DNA of 64,000 bases, taken from assembly GCF_900115805.1 (NCBI RefSeq), contig NZ_FOXU01000001.1, positions 868,001 through 932,000 on the forward strand, written 5' to 3'. Source of the stretch: Psychrobacillus psychrotolerans (GTDB taxonomy: Bacteria; Bacillota; Bacilli; Bacillales_A; Planococcaceae). This document shows positions 27,893 to 36,564 of this stretch, one piece after another. The notes below the pieces were generated by a model. That model was not told the origin of the DNA. It did no database searches and saw only the letters and a program-made list of their open reading frames with translations. Each line of letters begins with the position of its first letter. Within the stretch, counting starts at the first letter, position 1. Position numbers and translations under genes: made by a program.

Positions 27893-28768
27893 TCATTGCA
27901 CCCAATTTGCTCTTAATAATTGTTGAAACATTGTATGTGATATTCCTTCATGTGCATTTACCTGCAGTATTTTAATACCAAACTTATGACAAAGTAGTTC
28001 TAATCGTTGTTGATGCTCTTTTCTTTCTCGATGAAATGATTCAAGTACTCTGGAGGAAATAGAGACATTTACTTGTTCCAACGTTTCAATATCTTCTAAT
28101 TGAACATCCCCACCGTATGATGGAGCGAGCTCCTCATCAGTAACTACTTGTAATATTCGAATATCACCAGCGAATTTTGGCAATTTCTGTAGAAATCGTT
28201 CCCATGATTCAATACTTTCTAAGCAATCTGTAATCACAAACAATACAGTACTATCTTTCGGTAAAAAAGGAAGTGCATTATCTGTAAAAGTGGAAGTCAT
28301 TGCTGGTTCGTCTATGTCAGAAATTGTTTGAACGAACGCTTTTCGGTAGGTTGCACCCTTTCTTCTAAAGGGCGGCTTTTTGTCTTCATTAACAGCTGAA
28401 AAAGATAATCGATCATCTCTCTGTAATACAAGAATTCCTAAAGAAGCAGCTAATTGCTTAGCAAAGTTCCATTTCAGTGAATCTCCCATAGACTTAGTCG
28501 TATCAAGTAAGATATGCACTCGCATTTCTTGTTCGTCTAAAAAACGTTTAATAAAATACTTGTCTGTACGTGCATAAACATTCCAATCTATTTGCCGTAC
28601 ATCATCACCTGGCGAGTATTCACGAAAATCCGAAAAATCTAGAGATGCACCAAAACGCTGAGATCGGTGGGAGCCTTTATGTTGGCCTCTGAGTTTCGAT
28701 TTAGTTGAGATGGATAATCTACTTAGCTTACCTGCCCAGTCCTTTGGTACTAATTGTTCACTACTCAT
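27893..28768 (-). CDS. DUF58 protein of the MoxR-VWA operon
   Basis: A 291-residue soluble protein. The DUF58 signature FREYSPGDDVRQIDWNVYARTDKYF is split at residues about 47-72, followed by a VWA-like core with ILLDTTKSMG (MIDAS-like, about 87) and LFVITDCLES. DUF58 proteins nearly always sit next to MoxR ATPases and are taken to be their partners or adaptors. Its start overlaps the moxR stop by 4 bp, so the two are coupled. Confidence 0.87.
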   Translation of the reverse strand: MSSEQLVPKDWAGKLSRLSISTKSKLRGQHKGSHRSQRFGASLDFSDFREYSPGDDVRQIDWNVYARTDKYFIKRFLDEQEMRVHILLDTTKSMGDSLKWNFAKQLAASLGILVLQRDDRLSFSAVNEDKKPPFRRKGATYRKAFVQTISDIDEPAMTSTFTDNALPFLPKDSTVLFVITDCLESIESWERFLQKLPKFAGDIRILQVVTDEELAPSYGGDVQLEDIETLEQVNVSISSRVLESFHRERKEHQQRLELLCHKFGIKILQVNAHEGISHTMFQQLLRANWVQ

Positions 28769-29757
28769 ACAACTTGTCCTTGTTTTACTGTTTGTAAGAT
28801 AAGATCGATTAGTCCATCTGCCGTTTTACCTTCTGCTTCCCCTTCATAATTGAGTAATAAACGATGTCTCAATACCGGTTTAGCCACTGTTTTAATATCC
28901 GCTATCGACACATGATATCTCCCAGCAACCAATGCTCTCGCTTTGGCTAACTTTATGAGACTTTGTAATCCACGAGGACCACTTCCATATTGAACATATT
29001 GGGCTATTTCAGGGATGCTTGCTTCCTCAGGATGCGTTGCGGCAATAATATCTACTGCATATTCCAACATATCATCTGCTATAAGGACTTCCTTTACCAT
29101 TTGCTGTGCACGCACTATTTCTTCGGCGTTCATTACTTTATTCAGTTGAATCGTTAATCCACCTGTCGTGCGTTTTGTTATTTCCATTAACTCGGCTTTA
29201 GAAGGATATGCTACTAAGATTTTACATAAAAAACGGTCCATTTGAGCTTCTGGTAAAGGGTAGGTACCTTCCATTTCAATTGGATTTTGCGTTGCAAGGA
29301 CGAAGAAAGGTCGGTCCATTTGTTTAGTGTCACCGAGCACGGTAACTGTTTTTTCTCCCATAGCCTCTAACAATGCACTTTGTGTTTTAGGTGTGGCGCG
29401 ATTTATCTCATCGGCTAACACCATTTGGCTAAAGATTGGTCCCTTTTGAAAGGTAAATTGTTGTTTACCATTTTCTAATCTTTCAATCATACTAGTACCA
29501 GTTATATCAGATGGCATTAAATCAGGCGTGAATTGAATACGTGAAAAGGATAAATCTAACACTTCCGAAACTGTCCGTATGAGCATTGTTTTACCCAATC
29601 CGGGTAATCCCTCGAGAAGGGCATGCCCATCAGCCAACACACAATAAATGGAGAATTCAACAGCCTCCTTTTGACCAACTATAAATTGACCTATTTCCGT
29701 TCGAACATCATCTAAACGCTTACTCATATCCATATAGTCTTCTGTTGTATAAGTCAT
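28765..29757 (-). CDS. MoxR-family AAA+ ATPase (first system)
   Basis: A 330-residue AAA+ protein. Walker A is GLPGLGKTML (residues about 50-59), Walker B is LADEINRATPKTQSALLEAM (about 114), and sensor 1 is FVLATQNPIEMEGTYPLPEAQMDRF (about 150, split by domain). The C-terminal lid ends near RHRLLLNYEGEAEGKT. MoxR ATPases act as chaperones that activate VWA-domain partners, and here the VWA genes follow directly. GGAGGGG precedes the ATG; 12 bp separate it from the upstream Gln-Gly-repeat gene. Confidence 0.93.
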   Translation of the reverse strand: MTYTTEDYMDMSKRLDDVRTEIGQFIVGQKEAVEFSIYCVLADGHALLEGLPGLGKTMLIRTVSEVLDLSFSRIQFTPDLMPSDITGTSMIERLENGKQQFTFQKGPIFSQMVLADEINRATPKTQSALLEAMGEKTVTVLGDTKQMDRPFFVLATQNPIEMEGTYPLPEAQMDRFLCKILVAYPSKAELMEITKRTTGGLTIQLNKVMNAEEIVRAQQMVKEVLIADDMLEYAVDIIAATHPEEASIPEIAQYVQYGSGPRGLQSLIKLAKARALVAGRYHVSIADIKTVAKPVLRHRLLLNYEGEAEGKTADGLIDLILQTVKQGQVV

Positions 29758-29769
29758 GTTTCCCCTCCG

Positions 29770-31158
29770 TTATTCTCTTTTTTCAACTGATGAAAAGTAA
29801 TCTTGGACGATTCTTTGTAAGTCAGCTGGTAATTGCATACGCTCGGAACTTTTTATATAAGACTCCGAATAATCATTAACTACCTCTTTATATGGTCTTG
29901 ATGAGCCGCGTGTTATAGCAGTATCCGCTGGTTGTTCACTAGCAGAATTTCCGTCTCCAAGTCCACCTGAATCGACTGAAGTTTTCCCGTTTCCACCAAT
30001 CCTTGTAGGTATAGACAGTAAATCTCTACTTCCTGAACCTAAACCTGCGCCTGACCCTGTTCCTTGGCCTTGACCCTGTCCTTGGCCTTGGCCTTGTCCT
30101 TGTCCTTGTCCTTGTCCCTGGCCTTGTCCTTGTCCCTGGCCTTGTCCCTGGCCTTGTCCCTGGCCCTGGCCTTGGCCTTGACTTTGACTTTGACTTTGAC
30201 TTTGACTTTGTCCTGCGCCAGAATTAGGTGGATTTTTTCCCTGCTGCCCATTTTTATTGCTTGAAGATTGCGAACTATTATTTTGAGCTACCCCAGCACT
30301 GTATGGTAAAGATTTCCCCATCTTACTTAGTTTAGTTCGAGAATTTGATGCACTTTTAGCTAGTGCATTATTAATATCCTCTAACGAAGCGAGTTCTTTT
30401 TGCTCCTCGGTACTTAAAGAGGATTCAGACGTCCCTTCTTGTTCGGCTACCTTTTTCTTTTCTTCTAGCTTCTGTTCTTTTAGTGCTAATTCTTTTTGCT
30501 TTTTCACCACTTCACGCAAAGTTTCTTCTGCTATATCTAAATCTTTAAGTTTTTCTTTAAGATCATTCAATTCTTTTTTTACTGGCTTTGACAATTCCTT
30601 TTTCTCAAGCTTACTTACTTCTTTCTTTAGTTCCTTTACAATCTCTTTCTCTTGTTCCAAATCCTTAGCTTCTAATTGCGTTGCAGCTGGGAATACATAC
30701 AAACTGAGAACTGCTGCAAAAGCCAAAACAAGCCCTATAATCCATTTGGGCTTAAAGTATTTTTTGTCACGCTTCTTAAAAAGAAGGAAAGCACTCTCAC
30801 TGTTTGTTTCTGCTTTGTCTATTAATCCTTTAGCAAGAAGAGATTTCCCCTCTAGAAAACTTAAAGCACTTACAAGTAAATTATCAACAAAATATGTGTC
30901 CAACTTTTGTACTGCTTCTCCACTTGAGGGTCTTTTCCAAAAAGCATAAAGATAAGTGCCTATAAAAACAGAACTTCCAACAATGATGGAAGTTCTTAAA
31001 TAATATGGAAAGACAAATAAACGAGATACCAATAGGATAAGCGCAGTGGCACTAAAACCATAAAAGAGGGCCGCTTGGAGCATTCTGACATAATGCTCCA
31101 TAGCTAGACTATTTCTTGCCCTTTGGGCGTATCTGATCAGTTTTTTCGGAGTAGTCAT
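29770..31158 (-). CDS. Membrane coiled-coil protein with long Gln-Gly repeat
   Basis: A 462-residue protein with helices at about 27-48, 55-73 and 140-158. A Lys/Glu-rich coiled coil (about 165-250) comes next. Residues about 300-375 are a Gln-Ser then Gln-Gly dipeptide run of some 30 repeats. The C-terminal segment PYKEVVNDYSESYIKSSERM leads to LPADLQRIVQDYFSSVE, resembling the conserved tail of proteins in similar MoxR clusters of other Gram-positives. The repeat is disordered, could span the wall or bind partners, and its DNA (30059-30210) is a tandem repeat that may vary in length. No enzyme motif is present. It sits between the ABC permease and MoxR genes. Confidence 0.75.
   Translation of the reverse strand: MTTPKKLIRYAQRARNSLAMEHYVRMLQAALFYGFSATALILLVSRLFVFPYYLRTSIIVGSSVFIGTYLYAFWKRPSSGEAVQKLDTYFVDNLLVSALSFLEGKSLLAKGLIDKAETNSESAFLLFKKRDKKYFKPKWIIGLVLAFAAVLSLYVFPAATQLEAKDLEQEKEIVKELKKEVSKLEKKELSKPVKKELNDLKEKLKDLDIAEETLREVVKKQKELALKEQKLEEKKKVAEQEGTSESSLSTEEQKELASLEDINNALAKSASNSRTKLSKMGKSLPYSAGVAQNNSSQSSSNKNGQQGKNPPNSGAGQSQSQSQSQSQGQGQGQGQGQGQGQGQGQGQGQGQGQGQGQGQGQGQGQGTGSGAGLGSGSRDLLSIPTRIGGNGKTSVDSGGLGDGNSASEQPADTAITRGSSRPYKEVVNDYSESYIKSSERMQLPADLQRIVQDYFSSVEKRE
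30059..30210 (-). repeat. Coding tandem repeat (Gln-Gly/Gln-Ser)
   Basis: About 150 bp built from 6-bp units of the type CAAGGC/CAAGGA/CAGGGA and CAAAGT (minus strand), encoding alternating Gln-Gly and Gln-Ser. Units mix synonymous codons but keep the six-base period, so slipped-strand changes would stay in frame if whole units are gained or lost. Long shadow frames on the plus strand arise from this repeat. Confidence 0.9.
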
Positions 31159-31171
31159 CCATTTGTCCTCC

Positions 31172-32014
31172 TTATTTTGTCCGTTTCATATTTACTCGTA
31201 ATTTTTTCACCGATATGAAAATTGATATTACTGTAATACAAATATAGAAGATGGCGTAGCCTGCCCAAATAGGGAAATCGACCTTCGTTGTATCTGTTAT
31301 AAATGTATCTGACCCTGGTGATATAAGTGTTAAGACGAGGACCACCGGATTTATACTCGCAAAGAAATGCCCGAACGGGGAAGATGCTATCGAACCAGCT
31401 ACCATGCTGTTCATTCCTGTAATTACTAAGTAAATAAAACCCGTCACCGCACTTAAGAAAATCATTGTTCCATATGTTGCAATCATAGAAACAATCGTCT
31501 TACGAATGATGGTCGAGTACATAATTCCAATACTTCCAATAGCAAGCATCGTTAAAAAGAAAAACAAGAATATAATTCCTAATTGACCTGGTGATACCCC
31601 ACCGAATAAGAAAACCATACTATAAATAGGTAATCCGGCTATTAATAATAGTAATAAAAAGGCAATAGATGACGTTAATTTGCCCGAAATAATTTGGAAA
31701 GAAGTTTGTGCGGTCGTTAATAATATATTCAATGTTTGTTTCTCCCGCTCTGAGCTAATAGCACCTGCCGTTAAGCCTGGAGTGATGAAAAGTATTAAAC
31801 CTAATTGTATATAAGTAAGCATTGCAAACATAAAAAAGCTTTCTTCTGGACGGAAATATCCAGTTCCTGTAAATTGAGTTGTTAGTAAGATAAATCCAAA
31901 GACAAAAATACACATAGCAATTAAATAAAATAGAATTCCTACAAAACTTTTTGGGGAACGAAAGCGCAACTTTATTTCCTTTACCAATACCGGGTTAGAA
32001 AACACCTGCTTCAT
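31172..32014 (-). CDS. ABC-2 type transporter permease (GldF/NosY-like)
   Basis: A 280-residue protein with six predicted helices. The start NPVLVKEIKLRFRSPKSFVG, the SSEREKQTLNILLTT motif (about residue 90) and LISGKLTSS-like following segment are typical of ABC-2 permeases such as GldF and NosY. It is directly followed upstream by its ATPase gene (adjacent, no gap), so the two form one transporter. The cargo is unknown. Confidence 0.87.
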   Translation of the reverse strand: MKQVFSNPVLVKEIKLRFRSPKSFVGILFYLIAMCIFVFGFILLTTQFTGTGYFRPEESFFMFAMLTYIQLGLILFITPGLTAGAISSEREKQTLNILLTTAQTSFQIISGKLTSSIAFLLLLLIAGLPIYSMVFLFGGVSPGQLGIIFLFFFLTMLAIGSIGIMYSTIIRKTIVSMIATYGTMIFLSAVTGFIYLVITGMNSMVAGSIASSPFGHFFASINPVVLVLTLISPGSDTFITDTTKVDFPIWAGYAIFYICITVISIFISVKKLRVNMKRTK

Positions 32015-32944
32015 TTATTTCGCTCCTTTCGTTATTTCCATAAAGACATCCTCAAGATCCGTTTCTGTCTCGGCGAAGGAAATAATTCTAATCGAATGGT
32101 CCATTGCCTTTTTAAGTAAATCGATTTGATCGTCATCAGTCCCTCGATAATTGAAGGTCACTGAATTTTTATCCGTGTGTAATTCCACAGAAGAGACAAA
32201 AGGATCCTCTTCAAAAAAAGTAGCAACATTTTCTAATAATCCTTTTACTTTCACCGTAATATGTCTTTCTCCTGCAAGCTGAGCTTGGATATCTGCAACG
32301 GAGCCATGCGCGATCAGTCTTCCCCCATCTATTACACCTATTTCATCACACATTTCCGCTAACTCCGGTAATATATGGGAGGATATAAGAATCGTTTTCC
32401 CCATTCCTTTTAGCTGCTTTAAAATATCTCTCATCTCTACCCGCGCTCTTGGATCAAGTCCAGAAGCTGGTTCATCCAATATAAGAACCTTTGGATCATG
32501 TATCAATGCTCGTGCAAGGCATAAGCGTTGTTTCATCCCTCGTGAAAGTAAGTCCACATATTCATAACGCTTATGAGTCAAGTTCACTAGTTCGAGCAAC
32601 TGTGGAATTAATACTTTTCTTTCCGCTTCAGAAATCCCATAACTAGCACCATAAAAATCTAAATATTCATTTGCTTTCAACTGATCATACACTCCAAAAA
32701 AGTCAGGCATATAACCAATTTGTTTACGTACTTCACTTGCATCTGTCCTTACACTTTTGCCATTTACAATGGCGTCACCAGAGGTTGGTTGCAGTAATGT
32801 AGCCAGTATAGAAAAAGTGGTCGATTTCCCTGCTCCGTTTGCACCTACGAAACCAAATACAGTGCCTTCTTGTAGCGTTAAATTTAGATCATTAAGTGCA
32901 AAAAATGAGCCGTATTTTTTAGTTAATCCTTTAATTTCTATCAT
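32015..32944 (-). CDS. ABC transporter ATPase (GldA/NosF/CcmA-like)
   Basis: A 309-residue ATPase. Walker A is GANGAGKST (residues about 34-42), signature LSRGMKQRLCLARAL (about 133; the usual GGQ is replaced by RGM, common in the CcmA/GldA group), and Walker B is VLILDEPASGLDP. The C-terminal 90 residues form the domain often seen in ABC-2 exporters. Its ATG overlaps the stop of the preceding gene by one base (TAATG). Confidence 0.9.
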   Translation of the reverse strand: MIEIKGLTKKYGSFFALNDLNLTLQEGTVFGFVGANGAGKSTTFSILATLLQPTSGDAIVNGKSVRTDASEVRKQIGYMPDFFGVYDQLKANEYLDFYGASYGISEAERKVLIPQLLELVNLTHKRYEYVDLLSRGMKQRLCLARALIHDPKVLILDEPASGLDPRARVEMRDILKQLKGMGKTILISSHILPELAEMCDEIGVIDGGRLIAHGSVADIQAQLAGERHITVKVKGLLENVATFFEEDPFVSSVELHTDKNSVTFNYRGTDDDQIDLLKKAMDHSIRIISFAETETDLEDVFMEITKGAK

Positions 32945-35349
32945 TACTTCACTTCCCCCTTCATACGCACTTCTGGAAGTCGTGTATATGGATCGCCTTG
33001 TACTGATTTTTTAATTAATTTGTATTGGATTACTCCTGATTGATCGATATACGTATTAATATTTTCAGTTAAAGTAAATCGACTTTCTGTAATCTCTTCA
33101 AAAGATTTTGTTTCTAAGTTCCAAATTTCAATAGTATGAGAATTTCGGTCTGTATTCGCTATCTGTAACTGCGTCCAGTTCACCTTATCTAAAGGAAGTG
33201 TGTCTGGAACTTTCCAGTGTACATTATATTCTCCATCATCTAAATACCACTCGAAGTTATTGCCTTGGACTGGTTCCATGTATTTACCGAATTGCTCGGT
33301 ATTTACAACTACTGAGAATGTATTAGCTGGGAGTGTAAATTCTCCAGAGAAAATAGTAGTAGCTGTGAAAGGTTGAATAACTAAATGCAAGGCAGAAAGC
33401 TCCACTTTTTTATCCTTCAACTCAACTGGAAGAATATTATCTTCTGCAAAACCAGTTATAGCAGGCGTTGAATTTGAATTATTTAACATAAGACTTGATG
33501 AATAAAGTGCTTGCTTACGTTGTGTAATTAGATCCATTTGATTTGCATTATATGTTCCATAGCTTGCACTAGCGTATGGGTTAGAAATGGGCATTAACAT
33601 AACGGTACCCAAATCCTTATTTATCTCTATTTTTTCTCCAGCAGCCATGTCACCTAACTTATATAGCTTACTACCCGACCAAATAGAAACATCCTTTAAG
33701 CCAAAAGGAAAATTACTTTGAACTGTACCATGTATTTTACTAGAATCTACTGTTAAATCTACATTAAAGTTACCTACATCTTGCAATTGGGTCTCCCCAA
33801 ATAAGGAAGATACAGACCAATAACCAACATCACGGAAGATCAGTTCACTCTTGGCTGCATGTTTTTCCATAATAGCATTTTCATGCACATTTGCAGTTTG
33901 ACCTGTTAATGAGTTAGTACCTCTTTTTGCAACCATCGTAGTAGTATTTGGCGCTTCAAAAGTGAAATCTCCACCTTTGTTACTCAATATAGATTCAGCA
34001 TAATATCCTTGTAGGCTCTTATCTTCATTTACTTGAAGAAACGATGATTGCTGAACTTGCGGCCTTGCTATTCGATCCTTGGCGCCGTATCCAAAAATAG
34101 CCAGGGATGCAATTATAGCAGTGAGAGGAATGATACCCCAAGCGTACTCGCGCTTATCTTTTCTTTTCAAAATAATATATAACAATGGAACTATTATGAT
34201 CATATAAAATACGACAATTCCAATCATTAGTGGTGTAGATACCTTAAAGGAACTAAATAACGAATTCGTTTCCCCTAGATTGTATACAAGCTCGTCTTTC
34301 ATATTATAACCATACATACTTTGTGTATTTTTCACTTGAACTGACTGCAATATAGTAGACATTAAGTCATTATAAACGGGATCATCTGCCAATGGTGCAT
34401 CCCCTAGTGAAAAAGTGGTTTGGATGATTGTTCCGCTTCCCAATTGTTTCTTACCAGCTAGTATCATCCCATCGAGTTGGACTAGTGGGGTAGAACCATT
34501 GTTCAAAGTCGCATCATATAATTTCAAATCATTTGTCAACAAGCTCCCTGTTAGTGCACCTAGATTCTGAGGAGTAATACTTTGTGTTGTCGTATGTAAG
34601 TTTAATGGTAAATAGTCAGCTAGATTTCCAAGCTCACCTATTACATTATCAGAGGCTCCAATTACTATTATTCCGCCTGACGATACATAATCGATAAATG
34701 CTTGCTGTTGTTGTTCCGTTAAATCAGCAATTACAAACTCATCGATAATAATATAATCTGCCATTTCCCAAGCAACCCCTTCATCAGGTAACGTAAAGTT
34801 ACTCTGCTGGGCTACATGGATAATTTCGTTGTTCACCTGATTTGGTTGTTTCAGTTGAGTGAGAACCTTTAAGCGATCTGCACTTTCCGTCAATGTTAAA
34901 TAGAAAGTAGTTGCAGGGTCTGAAAAATTTGGTTTCACCGTCTTATTTCCTTTGTAGGCAATAGATTTCCCTTTTTCCCATCCTCCTTCAAAAAAGTGAA
35001 TCAACTGAACACTATTTCCAGAATACATATAGTCTTCCGATAGCCCACTTACTGCAATTTGGATAGTTTTTGTTTCCCCTGCGCCAATTTCAAAAGGAAT
35101 AGACTGGGCATTTCCTAAACGATAGGATTCCGCTAAATCTAGGACGATGTCACCTGAAAATGCATCTCCCTTGTTTTCTACGGTTAGAGTTATAGGCAAT
35201 CCTTCCCCATATTTTGCTTTTCCATTAAACCCAGTTGTTACTTTTACATTTAGTTCAGGTTCAGGTGCAGCTAAAGCTTCTAATGATGGCGTAAATATTA
35301 AATAAAATATTAATGCTGAAATAACCACCACAAACTTTTTAATATACAT
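32944..35349 (-). CDS. Large secreted-then-membrane protein, GldG-like
   Basis: An 801-residue protein and first gene of the operon. A signal peptide (residues 1-27, ending LEALAAPE) is followed by a beta-sandwich domain (about 30-150, LPITLTVENKGD), then a glutamine-amidotransferase-like or GldG-like fold (about 190-345, YIIIDEFVIADLTEQQQQ, SGGIIVIGASDNVI). Two helices near 375-420 (LMIGIVVFYMIIIVPLLYII) anchor it, and a long beta-rich part follows. The place next to an ABC-2 transporter resembles gldF-gldG pairs of Bacteroidetes, but the similarity is architectural. GGGGGG precedes the ATG. The gap to the upstream ccpC gene is only 57 bp, so read-through from ccpC is possible. Confidence 0.7.
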   Translation of the reverse strand: MYIKKFVVVISALIFYLIFTPSLEALAAPEPELNVKVTTGFNGKAKYGEGLPITLTVENKGDAFSGDIVLDLAESYRLGNAQSIPFEIGAGETKTIQIAVSGLSEDYMYSGNSVQLIHFFEGGWEKGKSIAYKGNKTVKPNFSDPATTFYLTLTESADRLKVLTQLKQPNQVNNEIIHVAQQSNFTLPDEGVAWEMADYIIIDEFVIADLTEQQQQAFIDYVSSGGIIVIGASDNVIGELGNLADYLPLNLHTTTQSITPQNLGALTGSLLTNDLKLYDATLNNGSTPLVQLDGMILAGKKQLGSGTIIQTTFSLGDAPLADDPVYNDLMSTILQSVQVKNTQSMYGYNMKDELVYNLGETNSLFSSFKVSTPLMIGIVVFYMIIIVPLLYIILKRKDKREYAWGIIPLTAIIASLAIFGYGAKDRIARPQVQQSSFLQVNEDKSLQGYYAESILSNKGGDFTFEAPNTTTMVAKRGTNSLTGQTANVHENAIMEKHAAKSELIFRDVGYWSVSSLFGETQLQDVGNFNVDLTVDSSKIHGTVQSNFPFGLKDVSIWSGSKLYKLGDMAAGEKIEINKDLGTVMLMPISNPYASASYGTYNANQMDLITQRKQALYSSSLMLNNSNSTPAITGFAEDNILPVELKDKKVELSALHLVIQPFTATTIFSGEFTLPANTFSVVVNTEQFGKYMEPVQGNNFEWYLDDGEYNVHWKVPDTLPLDKVNWTQLQIANTDRNSHTIEIWNLETKSFEEITESRFTLTENINTYIDQSGVIQYKLIKKSVQGDPYTRLPEVRMKGEVK

Positions 35350-35406
35350 CTTTTTCCCCCCTTGTCTATATATGTATTAGTACGTTAATGGTATCGTTAG
35401 GTTCCA

Positions 35407-36282
35407 TTATTGAAAGTTATTTGCATGTTTTTTTACAATTTCGACAAAAGCATTTACCTGGGGTAAATTGAAAGCCGCATCATAGCCGATTAACCATGTA
35501 TCTCTTGTCAATTCAAATTGCTCTTCATTATTCGTTAATGGTATTTTGTTGACATCTTCATGACCCGTTAAAGTGATCGACGGTAGAATTGCATAACCTA
35601 TTCCATTTAGCGCCATTTGCTTACAAGTTTCAATTTGATCGACAATAATTTGCCTTTTCGGATTAACCGTAAAATGTTTTTGCCACCATTGTTGAATTTC
35701 CTGGTAGTAGTTAGAATCACTTTTAAATTGAATAAAGGGCTTATCCGTCGTCAACACTTCCTCTATCGACGTCATCTCCTTGTCCACCAAATATAAAGTA
35801 TCTCTAAATAAATGAATCTTATTTCCCTTCCAGTCAGATTGGCCACGCACTATGCCAATCTGCGCCTCGCCATCATAAATGGATTTCACAATTTCTGAGC
35901 TCCATCCGGTCAATAATGAGATTTTCGCTTCTGGATAAGTTTGTACAAAGTCTTTTAATACTTTTGGCAGCCAATTTTGTCCAACGATCGAAGCACATGC
36001 AATTTTCAATGTCCCATGTACTTTCGATGATAAGGATTGAATTGCTTCAAATACTTCTTCTCTTTGTTGAAGCATCTGGTTAGCAAACTCAATGACAAGT
36101 TCTCCCTCTGGCGTAACCGTTAGACCTTTTTGTGATCTCAAAAAAAGCTTAGTATTCCACTCTTTTTCAATTGTTTGCAGCCTAAGAGACAATGCCGGTT
36201 GAGACAAAAACAGTCTTTCCGCTGCTTTTCTCATATTTTGTTCCTCAGCTAATGTACGAATTATTAAAAAGTCTGTTACCAT
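35407..36282 (-). CDS. ccpC: LysR-family regulator CcpC
   Basis: A 291-residue LysR regulator. The helix-turn-helix is NMRKAAERLFLSQPALSLRL (residues about 16-35), then FLRSQKGLTVTPEGE. The effector domain includes GTLKIACASIVGQNWLPKVL and GWSSEIVKSIYDG, and near the end DQIETCKQMALNGIGYAILPS. These match CcpC of B. subtilis, which represses citB and citZ and responds to citrate, and the neighbour darB (ykuL) is the same as there. A palindrome TTATACGCTTATAA lies 37 bp upstream and is a plausible autoregulatory site. Citrate control links it to the PDH genes in the same window. Confidence 0.9.
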   Translation of the reverse strand: MVTDFLIIRTLAEEQNMRKAAERLFLSQPALSLRLQTIEKEWNTKLFLRSQKGLTVTPEGELVIEFANQMLQQREEVFEAIQSLSSKVHGTLKIACASIVGQNWLPKVLKDFVQTYPEAKISLLTGWSSEIVKSIYDGEAQIGIVRGQSDWKGNKIHLFRDTLYLVDKEMTSIEEVLTTDKPFIQFKSDSNYYQEIQQWWQKHFTVNPKRQIIVDQIETCKQMALNGIGYAILPSITLTGHEDVNKIPLTNNEEQFELTRDTWLIGYDAAFNLPQVNAFVEIVKKHANNFQ

Positions 36283-36318
36283 TTGCTTACCTCTTTTCGG
36301 ATAGGATTATTTTAAGCT

Positions 36319-36332
36319 TTATACGCTTATAA
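36319..36332. promoter_or_regulatory. Palindromic operator candidate upstream of ccpC
   Basis: TTATACGCTTATAA has 5-bp arms (TTATA/TATAA) and a 4-base centre. It lies 37 bp upstream of the ccpC start, where a LysR regulator would control its own gene. CcpC is known to use ATAA/TTAT dyads. Confidence 0.5.
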
Positions 36333-36344
36333 GAAAAAACGGAT

Positions 36345-36445
36345 AGAAGCTCCCGGTACAGTACTATAAGTTCAAGGGTATCATTTCGGCGGGATGAGTG
36401 AGACAGATGAGATATTGTAGCGACGGTTATTGATCATCGCTACAC
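36345..36445. other. GC-richer intergenic block with hairpin
   Basis: Between darB and ccpC, a GC-richer segment ends in an 8-bp perfect hairpin (TGTAGCGA 36416-36423, TCGCTACA 36437-36444; 13-nt loop). There is no ORF and no T tract. It may be a relic of a dispersed repeat or part of the ccpC leader; identity unknown. Confidence 0.35.
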
Positions 36446-36513
36446 CTGAACAAAAATCCTTAGTATTTATTCTCACATGGTCATAAACTTTATGTTCAAA
36501 TGTATACTTTCCT

Positions 36514-36544
36514 AAAAAAAGAAGGCCAACTAGGATTGGCCTTC
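36514..36544 (-). terminator. Terminator of darB
   Basis: A 9-bp stem (GAAGGCCAA with TTGGCCTTC), 6-nt loop and a run of seven T on the minus strand, 20 bases after the darB stop. Confidence 0.93.
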
Positions 36545-36564
36545 CCTTCTAACTGTTTAAAATT

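Noticed and set aside
30064-30264. Plus-strand frame encoding a long Leu-Ser/Leu-Ala hydrophobic protein
   Set aside because: It is the antisense shadow of the Gln-Gly tandem repeat; it has no SD and its composition is dictated by the repeat.
35350-35406. Terminator between ccpC and the VWA-ABC operon
   Set aside because: Only a 5-bp AATGG/CCATT pairing without a T run is present, so I do not call a terminator; read-through stays possible.
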